This document shows, one piece after another, positions 47,901 to 58,848 of a stretch of 64,000 nucleotides of DNA. The DNA is from Deroplatys truncata (Eukaryota > Arthropoda > Insecta > Mantodea > Mantidae), in assembly GCA_030765065.1 (NCBI GenBank), contig CM060985.1, positions 8,494,001 through 8,558,000 on the forward strand. The letters run 5' to 3'. The position numbers and the translations under genes are program-made. Below the pieces are notes generated by a model. That model did no database searches and had not been told where the DNA came from. It saw only the letters and a list, made by a program, of their open reading frames with translations. Numbering within the stretch: the first letter of the stretch is position 1; each line of letters begins with the position of its first letter.

Positions 47901-48439
47901 ATTAAAAACAGTCTCAAAGTACATTCACCCAGGAAACAGGATCTACAAGCCACAGCTGATGTTGGAGACAGCCTCTGAAACATGTTCCAGTACGTTCTTG
48001 TTAAAGAAGTGAAGCTAAGATTCATTTTGAGCATTTAAACAAAATCACTATGCTTTCCCAAAATGAAGAATCAGATTAAAATACCAATAATATAGGGAAA
48101 AAGAGTGTGTGTGCCACATTGAAATAATTCTTGCAAGTATGGCATTTATCTTCATGTCTGTCACTTCTAATTTCTTTCATTCAATAGCCTTCACAGGAAT
48201 TAAATGCCAGTGTGAAATTTGATGCAATCACAGCCATCTTTGGAAACTGTTTGCCCCTCCACCGCCAGGTTTGAATACACTCATTCAGATGTCTCTCTGG
48301 TGCAAAGGATGATGTGTAAACCACACACTTTATTTCACATGCCAAATGAAAGGAATATACAGGCAAAAAGTAATAGCACTTTTTATACAACAGTATCTCT
48401 AATTATTTCTTGAATGGTAGACAGTTTAAACCCTTTTAT

Positions 48440-48853
48440 CTGACATAGGCTTCACTTTGTGTGCGTGTGAACACCACAACTTAAAAAATGAAATGTTGCA
48501 CAATACCAAAGTTGATATTAAAGTTCAGCATCTTCCAAATGTGTGACAACCCCTTCCCCCTCCTGAACTACCCTTTATATAGAAGATTTTTTGTTATTTT
48601 TTATTTTCTCAAAAATAGCTGAAACGATTTTGATTAAAATAACATATGTTTAAGATAATTGTGTGACTAATTAAATGTATAATTACCTTGTATTTTCTCT
48701 GAAGTCTTCATTGTCAATTAATTTTGCTTAAGCGGTAAATCATAACATTATGCTAAAGATGTGTGTCATCCATTCTTGAGACATTGTTGAATTTTCCAAT
48801 ATTTTAGTTTCTTTGAAGTGCTAAGTCATCATTCTTTTGTGTCTCGTTTACAC
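48440..48853 (+). repeat. Family A, copy 14, left part
   Basis: gtgtgcgtgtgaacaccaca, the ccaaagttgatattaaagtt block and aaacgattttgattaaaat, ending at tttgtgtctcgtttaca where the LTR-like insertion starts. It resumes at about 49284-49465 (agacccactttttaaacatt). Confidence 0.75.
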
Positions 48854-49283
48854 TGTAACTTCACTTAGTTTTCATTATCACTTCACTTTCTTAGTGACAT
48901 AGTGGTATAATAAAATAAGCATGACGTAGCCTCTTCTTCCAGATAATTCATTCAGTTGGGGGGTTGAGCACAAGACTTCCCTAATCTCTCTTGTAGTAGT
49001 TGCACTCACCCTATGTCACCAACTCACTAGGACAACAGCACTTTTTGTCGCACTAGAAACATACTCACTAAATCATGTGAGAAAACGCTCACTTATATAC
49101 TTGCTGAAAATTTCAACAGAATTCCAGAACATTCGAGAAGCAAGACATTCCAGAAGGTTGTGGTCATCTGACGATAGCGCTTCTGGTATTAATGCTGGGT
49201 TAAAGTGCTACCGCATCATTTCTCTCTCCAACTGTCTGGTGTCAACCTCCTGATAACTTTGGGCAATAGCCTCTGTGTCACAG
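48854..49283 (-). mobile_element. Solo-LTR-like insertion
   Basis: The block interrupts a family-A copy, is about 430 bp, and has TG...CA ends (tgtaacttcac at the left, ctctgtgtcaca at the right). On the minus strand it contains a good TATA box context, agtatataagtgagcg (around 49090-49105). No clean 4-6 bp target duplication was found, so the edges are approximate. Confidence 0.5.
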
Positions 49284-49465
49284 TATAGAGACCCACTTTT
49301 TAAACATTTGACTGTCACTTTAGGTTCCCTTGTACCAACAACAAAATGTGTAATGAAACAGTTTCTGTAAACATTTATTCTGGATTAACGTGAAGTAAAC
49401 AAAAATAAGCTTTGTGAAAACAGTTTGAATAAGAGTGGGTAGAGAAACATGTGAATGCACACAAT
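49284..49465 (+). repeat. Family A, copy 14, right part
   Basis: gacccactttttaaacatt, ctgtaaacatttattctgga and gtagagaaacatgtgaatg match the family 3' end. Confidence 0.75.
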
Positions 49466-51018
49466 TTTGTTTGCCTCCTTCGTTGTGCTGTCTTCTCTTC
49501 TATTGGTGAATCATATGATATCCACAGCCAGTGTTTCAAAATTTGACTAGAGAGATGCAAAGTATAAAGAAAACAATATTATGAAATAAGTATTTTAAAT
49601 GCAAAATGTCTTATACTTCAAAGGTTTGAAGCGAGTTCACTTCATTAGTTTAAATAAATAAGTTTTGTACATTTCTGTCCATATTTTATTAATAAAATAC
49701 AAGAAATTACATGGAGTTTATAGATTTTAATCATTGTGGAACCCTTAAACTTAGAAACAAAGGAAAAGAATTTACTGGTTGCTTTATCCTCCATTAATAC
49801 TAATTACAATATGCTTCTAAAAGCATCGGCTTGCGAAAATAAAAACTTTTAAAGAGTAGAGGGTGCTTAATTTTGCATGTTATGTCATATAGAGGATGTG
49901 CTACATTTTCTCAACCAATCTGACTTGTTGGAAAGAGTGGCTTGCGTTTTTAAATGTGTTCCATAGAAAACGACCCGAATGGAATATGTGGAAATTATTT
50001 TAAAAGTGAAAAATCATAAATCTTACAAAATATGACAATTTTTCATAAAGTACGAAGCTTTTGCCAAAATATTATGAAATGTGATATTTTTTGTCATGTG
50101 TTTAGAATTCTACACACTGCAGGAAAATACTTGTTCCTATAATAATAGCAAGCATGGTTTGCAATATGAAGTTACATATTCTGCGTCTCTATTCATGGCA
50201 TAATTTGAGTTCTTAGTGATATAGATGTTTTGTCACTAGTTGGTTCCCAAGGTTTTAAAATTTTGATATCTTTACTAATATTGTAATACATGATGCTGAT
50301 TGTTATAAACTATACATTAATGAAATAAAGAAAAACCTGGAGATAAGAATATTTTAGAAATAAAGGATGGGGCAGATAAAAGTGGCTCATCTGAATGCTA
50401 ATGCGATATTTCCATTATGTATTAATATAAATTTCTATTAACATTGGTTGTTAAAGTTAAATTGAGCTACGGTGCAACAATGAACAATTTGATGCAATAT
50501 GAATAATCAATAGTTGGCCAAATAAAAGGCCCGTGCTGAAATGGACTGACCATTTATTGAAGATGTTGAAAGTGGCCCCCTGCAGCATCAATACACAGCT
50601 GTGCATATCTAATCATATTCAGATACACCTAGCGTAAAGTTTGACATCGATGACGGCAACTTCAGGGCTGATGATGTCTTTTATTTCCTGTATTGTGTGT
50701 GGATTGGTTTCATAGACCTTGCTCTTCAAATATCCCTACAGGAAACAAATCGCATGTTGTTAGATGATGATGATGATGATAATAATAATAATAATAATAC
50801 ATTTATTGTCAACAGACTGAAATACAGTTTCTGACATTGTCAAATGGTTACATATTTATGTAATTACAGGTTTATAATACAATTTATTCAAACTTACATA
50901 CTACAATTTGTCCATGGTATAGACAGCCTTATTTATTAGGTAACTCTTAAAACTATGTGCTGTATTAGGTTGCTTTACAAAATCTGGCAGCTTATTATAT
51001 AGGAATTGTCCCATTACT

Positions 51019-52026
51019 TTAGAATCTCTGTAATTCTAAAACCCTGTCTGAAGAAATCACTGTTATGTCGTGTATTGTAGTGATGAATATCAAATTATCT
51101 TTTTGTATTACATATATTATTACTTTATAAACATATAATGAAATTACTGTAAGAATTTGTTTATCTTTAAAAACTTTCCTGCACCAATCCCTATGATTTA
51201 ATTGATATATTATTCTGATTGCCTTCTTGTGTAATTTCAGTAGTCTTTCAATGTTTGCTTTTGTACAACACCCCCAGATTTCTATCCCATACATTAAATG
51301 AGGAAAGATGCCCCCATAATATATCATTTTTAATTCTCTTTCTTCTAGAATATTTGTGAAATACCTAAGTAAATACAATGACTTGCTAATTTTACCACAA
51401 ATATACTGAATGTGTTCTGACCATGTTAATTTTGGGTCAATTATGATTCCCAGAAATTTATGTACATTTGTGCTAACTATATTATAATTTGGTAATTGTA
51501 GAGTATTATGCGTATTGTTAGAATTTCTTAGATTAAATTGGATTAGTTTGGTCTTAGACATATTACATTTTAAATTGTTTTCCCTAAAAAATTTAAAAAG
51601 CGAGTCAATGTTTCTTGTCATTGTGTTAAGTAGTTCCTCGGTTGAAATATCCCAACATACAGCAGTTGTGTCATCGGCATATGAAATAACTTTACATTTG
51701 TCTGTAGTAGGAATGTCATTCACATAAAGAATAAATAAAAGAGGACCTAATACTGAGCCTTGAGGTACTCCATATTTTACAGTTTTAAATTTGGAAGTAG
51801 TTTTGATTGTTAAGTTTCCTTGTTTATGATATATTTGAGTAGCCTGCTTTCTGTCAATAAGATACGAGCTAATTAGATCTTTTAGACCCCTAATCCCAAA
51901 TGCTTCCAGCTTGGTCAATAAAATATTATGATCTACACAGTCAAATGCTTTGGTAAGGTCAAAAAATAGTGTTGCAGTTTTTTCTTTATTTTCTAGGTGT
52001 TTTACTATATTACTCGTGCACTCCAT
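51019..52026 (-). CDS. LINE reverse transcriptase (broken ORF2, C-terminal part)
   Basis: A 335-residue open frame. It has FFDLTKAFDCVDH (residues 21-33; catalytic Asp 23), YGVPQGSVLGPLLFILYVND (85-104), the YADD box (116-119), FLGIIIDPKLTW and the thumb segment LMYGIEIWGCC. The frame extends upstream of its first Met without stop (SQHGFRKHYS region), then a frameshift near 52107 separates it from the N-terminal half. All visible RT motifs are intact, making this one of the better-preserved retroelement frames in the window. Confidence 0.88.
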   Translation of the reverse strand: MECTSNIVKHLENKEKTATLFFDLTKAFDCVDHNILLTKLEAFGIRGLKDLISSYLIDRKQATQIYHKQGNLTIKTTSKFKTVKYGVPQGSVLGPLLFILYVNDIPTTDKCKVISYADDTTAVCWDISTEELLNTMTRNIDSLFKFFRENNLKCNMSKTKLIQFNLRNSNNTHNTLQLPNYNIVSTNVHKFLGIIIDPKLTWSEHIQYICGKISKSLYLLRYFTNILEERELKMIYYGGIFPHLMYGIEIWGCCTKANIERLLKLHKKAIRIIYQLNHRDWCRKVFKDKQILTVISLYVYKVIIYVIQKDNLIFITTIHDITVISSDRVLELQRF

Positions 52027-52106
52027 TATTGCTGAAATAATAGAATAATGTTTCCTGAAACCATGTTGTGAATTAGTAATGGCATTATGTATTCCTAAGA
52101 AGTGAA

Positions 52107-52985
52107 TTAGTCATTGTAATATAACCCTTTCAAAAATTTTGCTAATTCTGATGTTAATGTAATTGGCCTGAAGTTGTTGATATCCTTAGTATCACCTTTT
52201 TTTTGCACAGGACTGACAATTGATATTTTAAGACATTCCGGAAACTCTCCTCTCAAAATAGAGTAATTAATAAGATACTCTAGAGGGCTTGCAAGAACCT
52301 GTTTGCACTGTTTTAGAGTTAGGGAATTAATTTCATCCCAACCACTAGTGGTTTTGTTTGGTAACTTATTTATGATATTAATAATTTCAGTTATAGTCAC
52401 AGGATTGATAAAAACAGATGGATATATTGTTTTAGAGTTAAAATTGGTTACAGGAATTTGGTTACTTGATTGTGCTGCAACATTTAAAAAAAAATAATTT
52501 ATATATTCACATAATTGAATAGGGTCTTTTAGTACTGAGCCATTTATGTTCAATTCCAGATCTTTAGTGCTGGGATTATTTTGCCTAGCTTCGTTAACTA
52601 TACCCCATGTTGTTTTACTAATGTTCCCTGAATTGTTTATTTTGCTTCTATACACATTAGCTTTAAGATCATTAAGAGTTACCAAATAATGCTTTTTTGT
52701 CTGTTTGTACAAATTTTTGTAATGCTCATTTGCTGTTGATTTATGTAATTCATAATACTGCTTCATCTTATTTCTGAGCTTAATGGTTTCAGAATCTAGT
52801 TTAACTTTTGAGTTATTGTTCTTATGTACCACTTTAGTTTTAGTATGGCAACATGCATTAAAATGAATACCGAATACTCTATAAAATTCATCCCACTTAT
52901 CATTTACACTATTAGCCGGGTACACAGTGCCCCAAGTTTCATCTCCTAGTTTTTCCATTAACTGAGCAATGCAACTTTCATTCAT
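52107..52985 (-). CDS. LINE ORF2 linker and RT N-terminal part
   Basis: A 292-residue open frame. It starts in the endonuclease-RT linker (KLGDETWGTVYPAN, TTWGIVNEARQ) and reaches the first RT blocks: NKTTSGWDEINSLTLKQC, FPECLKISIVSPVQKKGD and NNFRPITLTSELAKFL. It is cut off by a frameshift just before the SQHGF segment that belongs to the 51019-52026 frame. Same element as its neighbours. Confidence 0.85.
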   Translation of the reverse strand: MNESCIAQLMEKLGDETWGTVYPANSVNDKWDEFYRVFGIHFNACCHTKTKVVHKNNNSKVKLDSETIKLRNKMKQYYELHKSTANEHYKNLYKQTKKHYLVTLNDLKANVYRSKINNSGNISKTTWGIVNEARQNNPSTKDLELNINGSVLKDPIQLCEYINYFFLNVAAQSSNQIPVTNFNSKTIYPSVFINPVTITEIINIINKLPNKTTSGWDEINSLTLKQCKQVLASPLEYLINYSILRGEFPECLKISIVSPVQKKGDTKDINNFRPITLTSELAKFLKGLYYND

Positions 52986-53032
52986 ATCACGGAATGTTTC
53001 CAGTACTTTTTGTGTTACGTTTCCCCATATAC

Positions 53033-53430
53033 CTAAGAAATCAAGACACTGGGCATAGTGATCAGATATATACGTATTAATATTATATGTATTAGTCTTA
53101 ACACTATATTAGTTGCAACATGGTCGGTGGTGGATGATAATACTGTTTCCCTAGTTGGACTGTATATTAAATCTTGAATATTGAATGAGTTAAATATATC
53201 TAGAAGTTTCTTGTATGAGTTATCAGAATTGTTCAAATTTATATTAAAATCACCTGTAATTATTAGATTTTTGTATTTTGTTGATAAACTGGATAATAAT
53301 TCATCTAAATGTGCCATGAATAGGTCTATTTCTGTGTTTGGAGACCTATAAATCCTAAGGATTAAAATACTGTATTTCTGAGCTTCCAGCTTTAAAGCTG
53401 CAACCTCAAATAATTTCTTTACTACAAAGT
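53033..53430 (-). pseudogene. LINE APE-type endonuclease, C-terminal part
   Basis: Reads FEVAALKLEAQKYSILILRI, YRSPNTEIDLF, IITGDFNIN (the GDFN motif), and YSPTRETVLSSTTDHVATNI (the catalytic S/T-D-H motif) in the order of AP-type endonucleases. The N-terminal half with the NxxG and Glu motifs is missing, as expected from 5' truncation. A frame change separates it from the next segment. Confidence 0.85.
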
Positions 53431-54256
53431 CGGGAACATGGCAGCCACAAATTGTTGCTAACAGTTTGTTTCGCAAAGAAGAGATCATGGACTCGTTTGT
53501 TAATCGAACCTGTTTTCACTTATGCTTCCACAATTTGAATTCTTTCTTGTATTGAGAAAATCATTTTCCAGAATGTGAACAGCAATGTGTATATGAACTA
53601 TGAAATAAACTGAAATGCTGACAGAAGAATGCCAACTATTGATTATTCATATTGCTTAAAATTGCCATTGCTCGATTCACTTTTAACAGGAACTTATATT
53701 AATACACAGCAGAAATACTGAATTAGCGTTCAAACAGGAGATGGGTCACTTTTATCTCCACCAACCTCTATAAAGCAGATGGACAAATCAGCCATAATCT
53801 GTAATTTTTGGTTATGTAAAGATACTTGAGAACTGGGAAAACATCTATATTAAGGATGTGACAAACAGTTATTTTTGGGTAATGCTTATGACTGTTGCAG
53901 TTACACAGCATTAACGGTTACATGTAATGGTTATCAGTAATGATTAAGTTACTTGTTTTGTGGTTATCACAATCATTATATTACTGGTTACCATTAATGA
54001 TTACGTTTCAATATGGACTTACTTTGTAAATTGACACAATGTAAAAAGAAATTTCTCAAGGTGCATCAACACTTTGATTACTGTAATTGTTTATAATTGC
54101 AAAATGCATTTGTACTGGTTTCTACATTCTACACAGTTTGTACAGGTGTACTGAGCTGTTACTAAATATAAAATATAAAGCTCACACTCTTATCAGAATG
54201 GGTATTACAGCTGCTTTGAGAAGAGCCAAACAAAAAAGGGAGCCCAGCACAGACAC

Positions 54257-54523
54257 TTGAAGCCAGCCACATACTGTTCCCAACAAGTAGACTGCATCCA
54301 CAAGCCCCGCCGTAAAAGACAACTTAGCTCTAAGGATACCCGGTGTCTACTACATTCCTTTAGAATGCAGTGCAGTGCACACGTGTTACTAAATACCAAA
54401 GAACTACAACCCAAAAAATCTGGACTGGCTCAACATTGTATTGATAAAGGCCACAGGAAGGCCAAGATAGTGGCGGAGCTACTGGGAAAGAAGTGTAAAA
54501 GAAGCCTTAGCCATCTCATCTGA
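54257..54523 (+). pseudogene. Possible second GIY-YIG-type fragment
   Basis: An 88-codon open frame containing KKSGLAQHCIDKGHRK, similar to the (S)xxAEH-x-x-x-x-x-H segment downstream of the GIY-YIG core. The GIY-YIG motif itself is not visible. Weak identification. Confidence 0.3.
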
Positions 54524-54724
54524 AACAAATAATCTTAAAGGATTGAGAAAACAGTCAAGAGTTCATACACTGATAGCCACAAACCTGTTCTCGTCCTGTG
54601 TGATCACGTGTCAAGACCGGTTGATTCTTGAACCAGCAGTGTTAGATCTGAGCGATCATGTGAGGACTAAATTGAGCGTCATGGCAGGTCACCTCTACGG
54701 AATGATGAGACAGTGATGCATTTC

Positions 54725-54985
54725 TTATATACCTATCAAAGCTTCATAAATGGCATCACATACTGCAGTTACAAAATGACAAATAGTACTTCTTGGAATG
54801 CTAAATATATATTCCAGGGTTTGAAAAGAACCAGTTGCCAGGAATCTGAGCATCATTTCCAGTTTTATTTTGCTTGGAAGAGCCTCTCTCATATTTGTGT
54901 CACACTTTTTAACATTATTTTCAATTTTTCCAAGCAAATAAGTTAGCTGTATTTCATTTAGTCTAAAGAAATTATGATATGCCAC
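54725..54985 (-). pseudogene. PIF/Harbinger transposase N-terminal fragment
   Basis: The frame reads NFFRLNEIQLTYLLGKI, CDTNMREALPSKIKLEMMLR, FLATGSFQTLEYIFSIPRST and CDAIYEAL. This is the order of the conserved region before the DDE domain of insect Harbinger-type nucleases (F-R-M...L-R-F-L-A-T-G...F-x-I-x-x-S-T). The catalytic DDE domain is absent. Confidence 0.75.
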
Positions 54986-55559
54986 TGGATCTTCTGTTTT
55001 TAGCCCTTTGCAAAGAGTACAGAGCCTCCAATATATTACACTATTGTATCCAACTGCTTAACCACACTTTTCTTCTCCTCTTACGATTTTTTAGAACTGA
55101 ACACAGTTCCTTACAAAGGTAACCAGTCACAATAGCAACACTCCGTGTTGACTAATGGTCGTGTTTTCTTGAACCTATGCAACGCTTTCATGCACATGCT
55201 CTCGCTACTTTTCTCAATGCGGTTTAGAAGCAAACAATCACGGCCGTTCTCTTGACCCATGTAAATGTGCCTTAATCGTGATTCAGGCCTACAACTTAGT
55301 TTGGCATGGCCATACACCTAGTTGTCAACCTGTTGTCTTCTAAGATTTTAGAAAATTTTCACCGGTACCATGCTTGAATTAAAATATGTGTGCTATAAAA
55401 GTTTTGTACCAGTCTACCAGGTTCTTGCTTTAATTTAGAATATCACATTTACAGAAATACTATAGTTTTCTACCAGGTGTTGCCCATACGTCAGTCATGT
55501 TAAATACAAGTTGCTTCATGGCCGAAAAATCATGTGAACCAATGAGATTTCAGTTTCGC

Positions 55560-55650
55560 CCCGGCACTATAAGTATGGAGATACAGACTTCCACTTTCAT
55601 CAATTTATCCTGAAGATGAACATCTTTGAAAAGTTAGTTTCTTACCTGAC
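55560..55650 (+). promoter_or_regulatory. Penelope-like terminal motif (TATA plus CTGAAGA hairpin)
   Basis: TATA-like ctataagta at 55567, then ctgaaga at 55610, gatg...catc pairing and tttgaaaag at about 55625. The same architecture appears at 57600-57675, 58140-58255 and 58422-58452. Confidence 0.4.
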
Positions 55651-56161
55651 TAGAAGCCTGAGGAAATTTACAGTTTTTATGTTGTCAGGAAAGCTTCAGC
55701 TCTTATTTTATGGTAATGGCATTTTGAAAGGTGATGTTGCTGCAGAAGAGAAACAATACACACATTACAAAAGATGCAGGTAATTAGTAAGTATTTTTCT
55801 CACCAGATGGCACATTAGATTCTGTTACAGAGAAGATTGATACTACTGCGTGACGTTGAGGTAACTAATTCCTGATTGTACTTACAGTGAATAATGTCAC
55901 CCAGACAGTAACCATTAACAGGATAACTAGTTATTGTCTATTACTTTGGGAACTGTTATTTGATTACCAGTTACTTTATTTGTTACTTTTGTAACCGTTA
56001 ATGGGTAACTGGTTACTGTCTCTCCATTACTGCTGTAAACATTGCATGCCCATCCGTAAAGAATTCAAGCTATGTCATGAGTTATGAAATACTGGTAGTG
56101 AATGATATTGAACAACTCACCAATAGAAGAAGAGCATACAGCATAACAAAGGGCAGGGGAA

Positions 56162-56458
56162 ATTAAATTAAATTGAGTTTTATTTATGGATGCTCTTTAA
56201 CTGCTGTGGTCCTTAGCATCCCATTCTATACTGGGCATGAAAGACTGGTAATTTTGCTCAGAGGCCTCTTTATCAGGCTTGAGGTTTTTTTACATGCCTT
56301 AAATCTATGATGCGGGACCACCGGCTTTACTTCCCTTCCAAAGGAAGCAATGCTAAGGATTTTTACACGTGAAAAAATCCTTCACCCTCTGCCACGTTTG
56401 AACCCGCGGCCTCAGGACTAGAGGCTAGCTGGTAACCACTACACCACGGAGGACGACG
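56162..56458 (-). mobile_element. S1 SINE, complete, minus strand
   Basis: On the minus strand: head cgtcctccgtggtgtagtgg, B-box ggttcaaac, body with gggaagtaaagccggtgg and the tail aataaaactcaatttaattt. Imperfect flanking repeats aagggcaggggaa (56149) and aagggtaagggaa (56459) are a likely aged target duplication. Confidence 0.9.
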
Positions 56459-57559
56459 AAGGGTAAGGGAAGCAACGAACCTACAAATGATGTTGGGGAG
56501 GATGTAAACATTGTTCTGTTTTGAACAAGTAAGTGAAGCAAACGTGACAGTTTTTAATGCGTCACTTTTGGTCATTTAGATGGCACAGTATGAAAATTTT
56601 GTACATCTGTGTATGTCCCATCCACTTGGTACATGAAATGAAGTGTGTGGTTTATTCACAAGAATTAAATAACGTCGTTGGTTTTATTTGTCTTGCAACA
56701 AGTGTACAGATCTAACACCCTGCTTGGCTTTGATGCACTGTAATGGTAAGTGAACATAGAGTAGAACAGGGCTGTATAGTAATGTAGGATTTCTATATCT
56801 ATATAATAAACTTTGAAATATACGTTTATGTTTTGTGTTATTTTTGTTTTGTTTTTGAATGTGTATGCTTGTGGTGGTGTTGTTACACACGCACGCAGCC
56901 AACCAGCAAAGCTATGCATATGTCGGCCTACTAGATAGAGAGTGCACGTCGCCATACTTCTGCACAGGTTAGATTGCTTTACTTTCATTGGCATTGCATC
57001 ACAACTAACATCTGTTCTGCTTCTTTCTGGGCCTCTTTCTTTAACACTAGAATGCATGAATTGAGGAGCTTAATAATAAAGGACACATTTCAAGAAGTGA
57101 GAAGAACAAATTTATGGCATAATGTAGGAATGAGAAATGTTTTTTTTTTTCATAAAATAATGTATTTTAACATTGTTTCTTAGCTCAGATTATAAGTGGT
57201 GTAATTAATCTTAACATTTTTTCCATCATAAATCATTGTATGAATGGAAAGGTAAGATATGAACAAAACATTTCATTGCACAGTAGATAGAAAATGTACA
57301 GGTCAAAAAGGGGACAACTTTCTCCATCACCCATTTGAAATTGCAACATGTCCATGTGGTCGCAGGCAGAAGATGTAGGAGGGCTTGGGCTGTTAATTTT
57401 GGTATGCATGGTTTGGTTCATAGTAATTTAGATGTAAGAAAGACCTGGTTACTTGATTTTACTTTAAATTAAGTTGATACTAATTGGTTGAGAAAGGAAT
57501 CCCAGAACAATGATCAGAAACTTAATGTTCTTGATTTTGATTGTTCATTATTGCTTCAG

Positions 57560-57690
57560 AGGCTATCAAACAAGTAAAATGTTGTTGTTCCAAGCTTTTG
57601 GCCACCTTGTCTCTGTGGCCTTCCTCAGGATTCTAAAAATCAATAGTAAAGCTATTCCAGGGCCATATTTATACTAAGATTAAAAATATA
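57560..57690 (-). promoter_or_regulatory. Penelope-like terminal motif, minus strand
   Basis: Minus-strand TATA (tagtataaatatggcc, around 57662-57677), then ctgagga (57622-57628), a ggccac/gtggcc stem (57600-57605, 57615-57620), then aaaagcttgg. Same layout as the other copies. Confidence 0.45.
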
Positions 57691-58074
57691 GATTAGTTAA
57701 GAAGGCCATAATGTCTGAGGAATTAGAACTTTTAAGCAATTGGACCCTAGCAGGAATCAAATGTAATCAAATATAATCCTTCCACCTGCAAATAGATCTT
57801 AACATAAACAATGCACATAGTACCTTTTCTTGCTTGATGTTTTGTGAAAACATGGAGGAACCTCCCCTCTTGCCCCTCAACTGCTGCCTCGCTGTTTGCT
57901 TTTGGGTTAAAGAAACTGCCATTGTCACCTCCCAATGTTATCTTAACAATGTGTATCTTTTGCTGCACACCAGCACAGAATGTTTAAGAAATACATATCC
58001 CGATACTTGTTAAACTAAATGTACTAATTAAAGAATGGATGAAGAAATATAATTTCTGAGAGAATGTAGGCTTT

Positions 58075-58520
58075 TATGGCCGGAGTCAGTGTAATTGGAA
58101 GTTATTTTCGGCTGTTTTGCCATGATCTGCTGGAGATAGATGTTCCACACATTTCGTTTACAACTACGGTAGACATCTTCAGTGGCTCTTTTGAAGTCTT
58201 CTACGAGAAGGTTGCATTGCGTCTGAAATGCCAGCTGTTCGTGCTGCTATATTTACACTAAGACAGTTCTCTGCTGATTGGTCCAGGTGCCGTCGGCTGG
58301 TGGGAGGGGCCCAGCTGCCTCAAGGCAAGAAACGTCATATAACATTAGAAAACAAAGCGAACCAATCAAAACAGAGCAACACCTTTGAGGTAGCTAGGCC
58401 CCTCCCACCAGCCTACTGGCACTGAAGATGTCTACCGTAGTTGTAGACGAAACGTTTGGAACATCTATCTCCAGCAGACCACGGCAAAACAGCTGGAAAA
58501 TAACTTCCAATTATATCATA
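58075..58520. mobile_element. Foldback element with ~95-bp inverted ends, Penelope-like termini
   Basis: gtaattggaagttattttc at 58090 through agacatcttcagtg is matched in inverse by 58420-58515. Similarity continues inward through ggctggtgggaggggc. Each arm carries a ctgaaga-gtctac...gtagac-gaaa hairpin (right arm: 58422-58452). The left arm has a minus-strand TATA-like tgtaaatata near 58250. Confidence 0.75.
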
Positions 58521-58534
58521 ATTTCTAATGCTCT

Positions 58535-58848
58535 CCATATGGCCAATAACCTTCAGGGGCTACCTAATTCCACCAAGTGATGACTGGACCCATTTCCGAG
58601 GTGGAGGCACCCAGAGGGTGGAATCTGTTGCTTCTGATGGTAGGGTAATGATGAGGAGAACACTTGCAGCTTTTACTGTGGAATCTGAACCATGCTGGGC
58701 CTTGGGGATACTTATCATGAGCAAGTGAGAGGTGAAGGTGCAGATAGCTGACTTAAAATCGCTACCTCAGAGTTGGAAATTAAACCCTGTCCCTCAGTAC
58801 AAGATCCAAAATGAAACTGCTGCGCTACCCTGGTGCTCCGGTGAGAAA
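58535..58848 (-). mobile_element. tRNA-like SINE (third family), minus strand
   Basis: On the minus strand: ggagcaccagggtagcgcag (A-box-like) and agggtttaatttccaac (degenerate B-box), followed by about 230 bp of GC-richer body. The tail is unclear. Confidence 0.5.

Larger units (their letters stand above)
50762..53430 (-). mobile_element. LINE (endonuclease C-terminus, RT, 3' tail)
   Basis: The minus-strand order is endonuclease C-terminus (53488-53033), linker, then reverse transcriptase (to 51019), a 3' UTR, aataaatgtattattattat and a microsatellite tail of ATT then ATC units at 50763-50800. The 5' end is truncated inside the endonuclease near 53430. No matching target duplication was identified; the surrounding transposase has lost its middle at this site. 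The reverse-transcriptase style fits the CR1/L2/Daphne-type groups, but the clade is not certain. Confidence 0.85.
50363..53768 (-). mobile_element. Mariner-like element with ~145-bp inverted ends, carrying a LINE
   Basis: The left end (ggggcagataaaagtggctc, tgtattaatataaatttc, gcaatatgaataatcaatag) and the complement of the right end (gtggagataaaagtgaccc, tgtattaatataagttcc, gcaatatgaataatcaatag) match over about 145 bp. TA lies at 50361-50362 and 53769-53770. The minus strand next to the right end encodes an N-terminal FSIQERIQIVEA and VKTGSI; next to the left end it encodes LTTCDLF, GYLKSKVYETNPHTIQEIKD and CVLMLQGATF, the C-terminal part of a mariner-like transposase. The middle has been replaced by the LINE. 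Confidence 0.75.
53860..56045 (-). mobile_element. PIF/Harbinger remnant between GTTAC-rich flanks
   Basis: GTTAC/GTAAC-rich clusters lie at about 53865-54010 and 55905-56040. cattaacggttac occurs at the left and its complement (gtaaccgttaatg) at the right, so the flanks are roughly inverted. The Harbinger-like frame at 54725-54985 lies between them. Ends and target duplications are not resolved, and other sequences are clearly embedded. Confidence 0.45.

Noticed and set aside
58422..58460. A bona fide hammerhead ribozyme
   Set aside because: The core CTGAAGA...GAAA is present, but an extra base precedes stem II and no convincing stem I or stem III closing sequence was found. Kept only as a resemblance.
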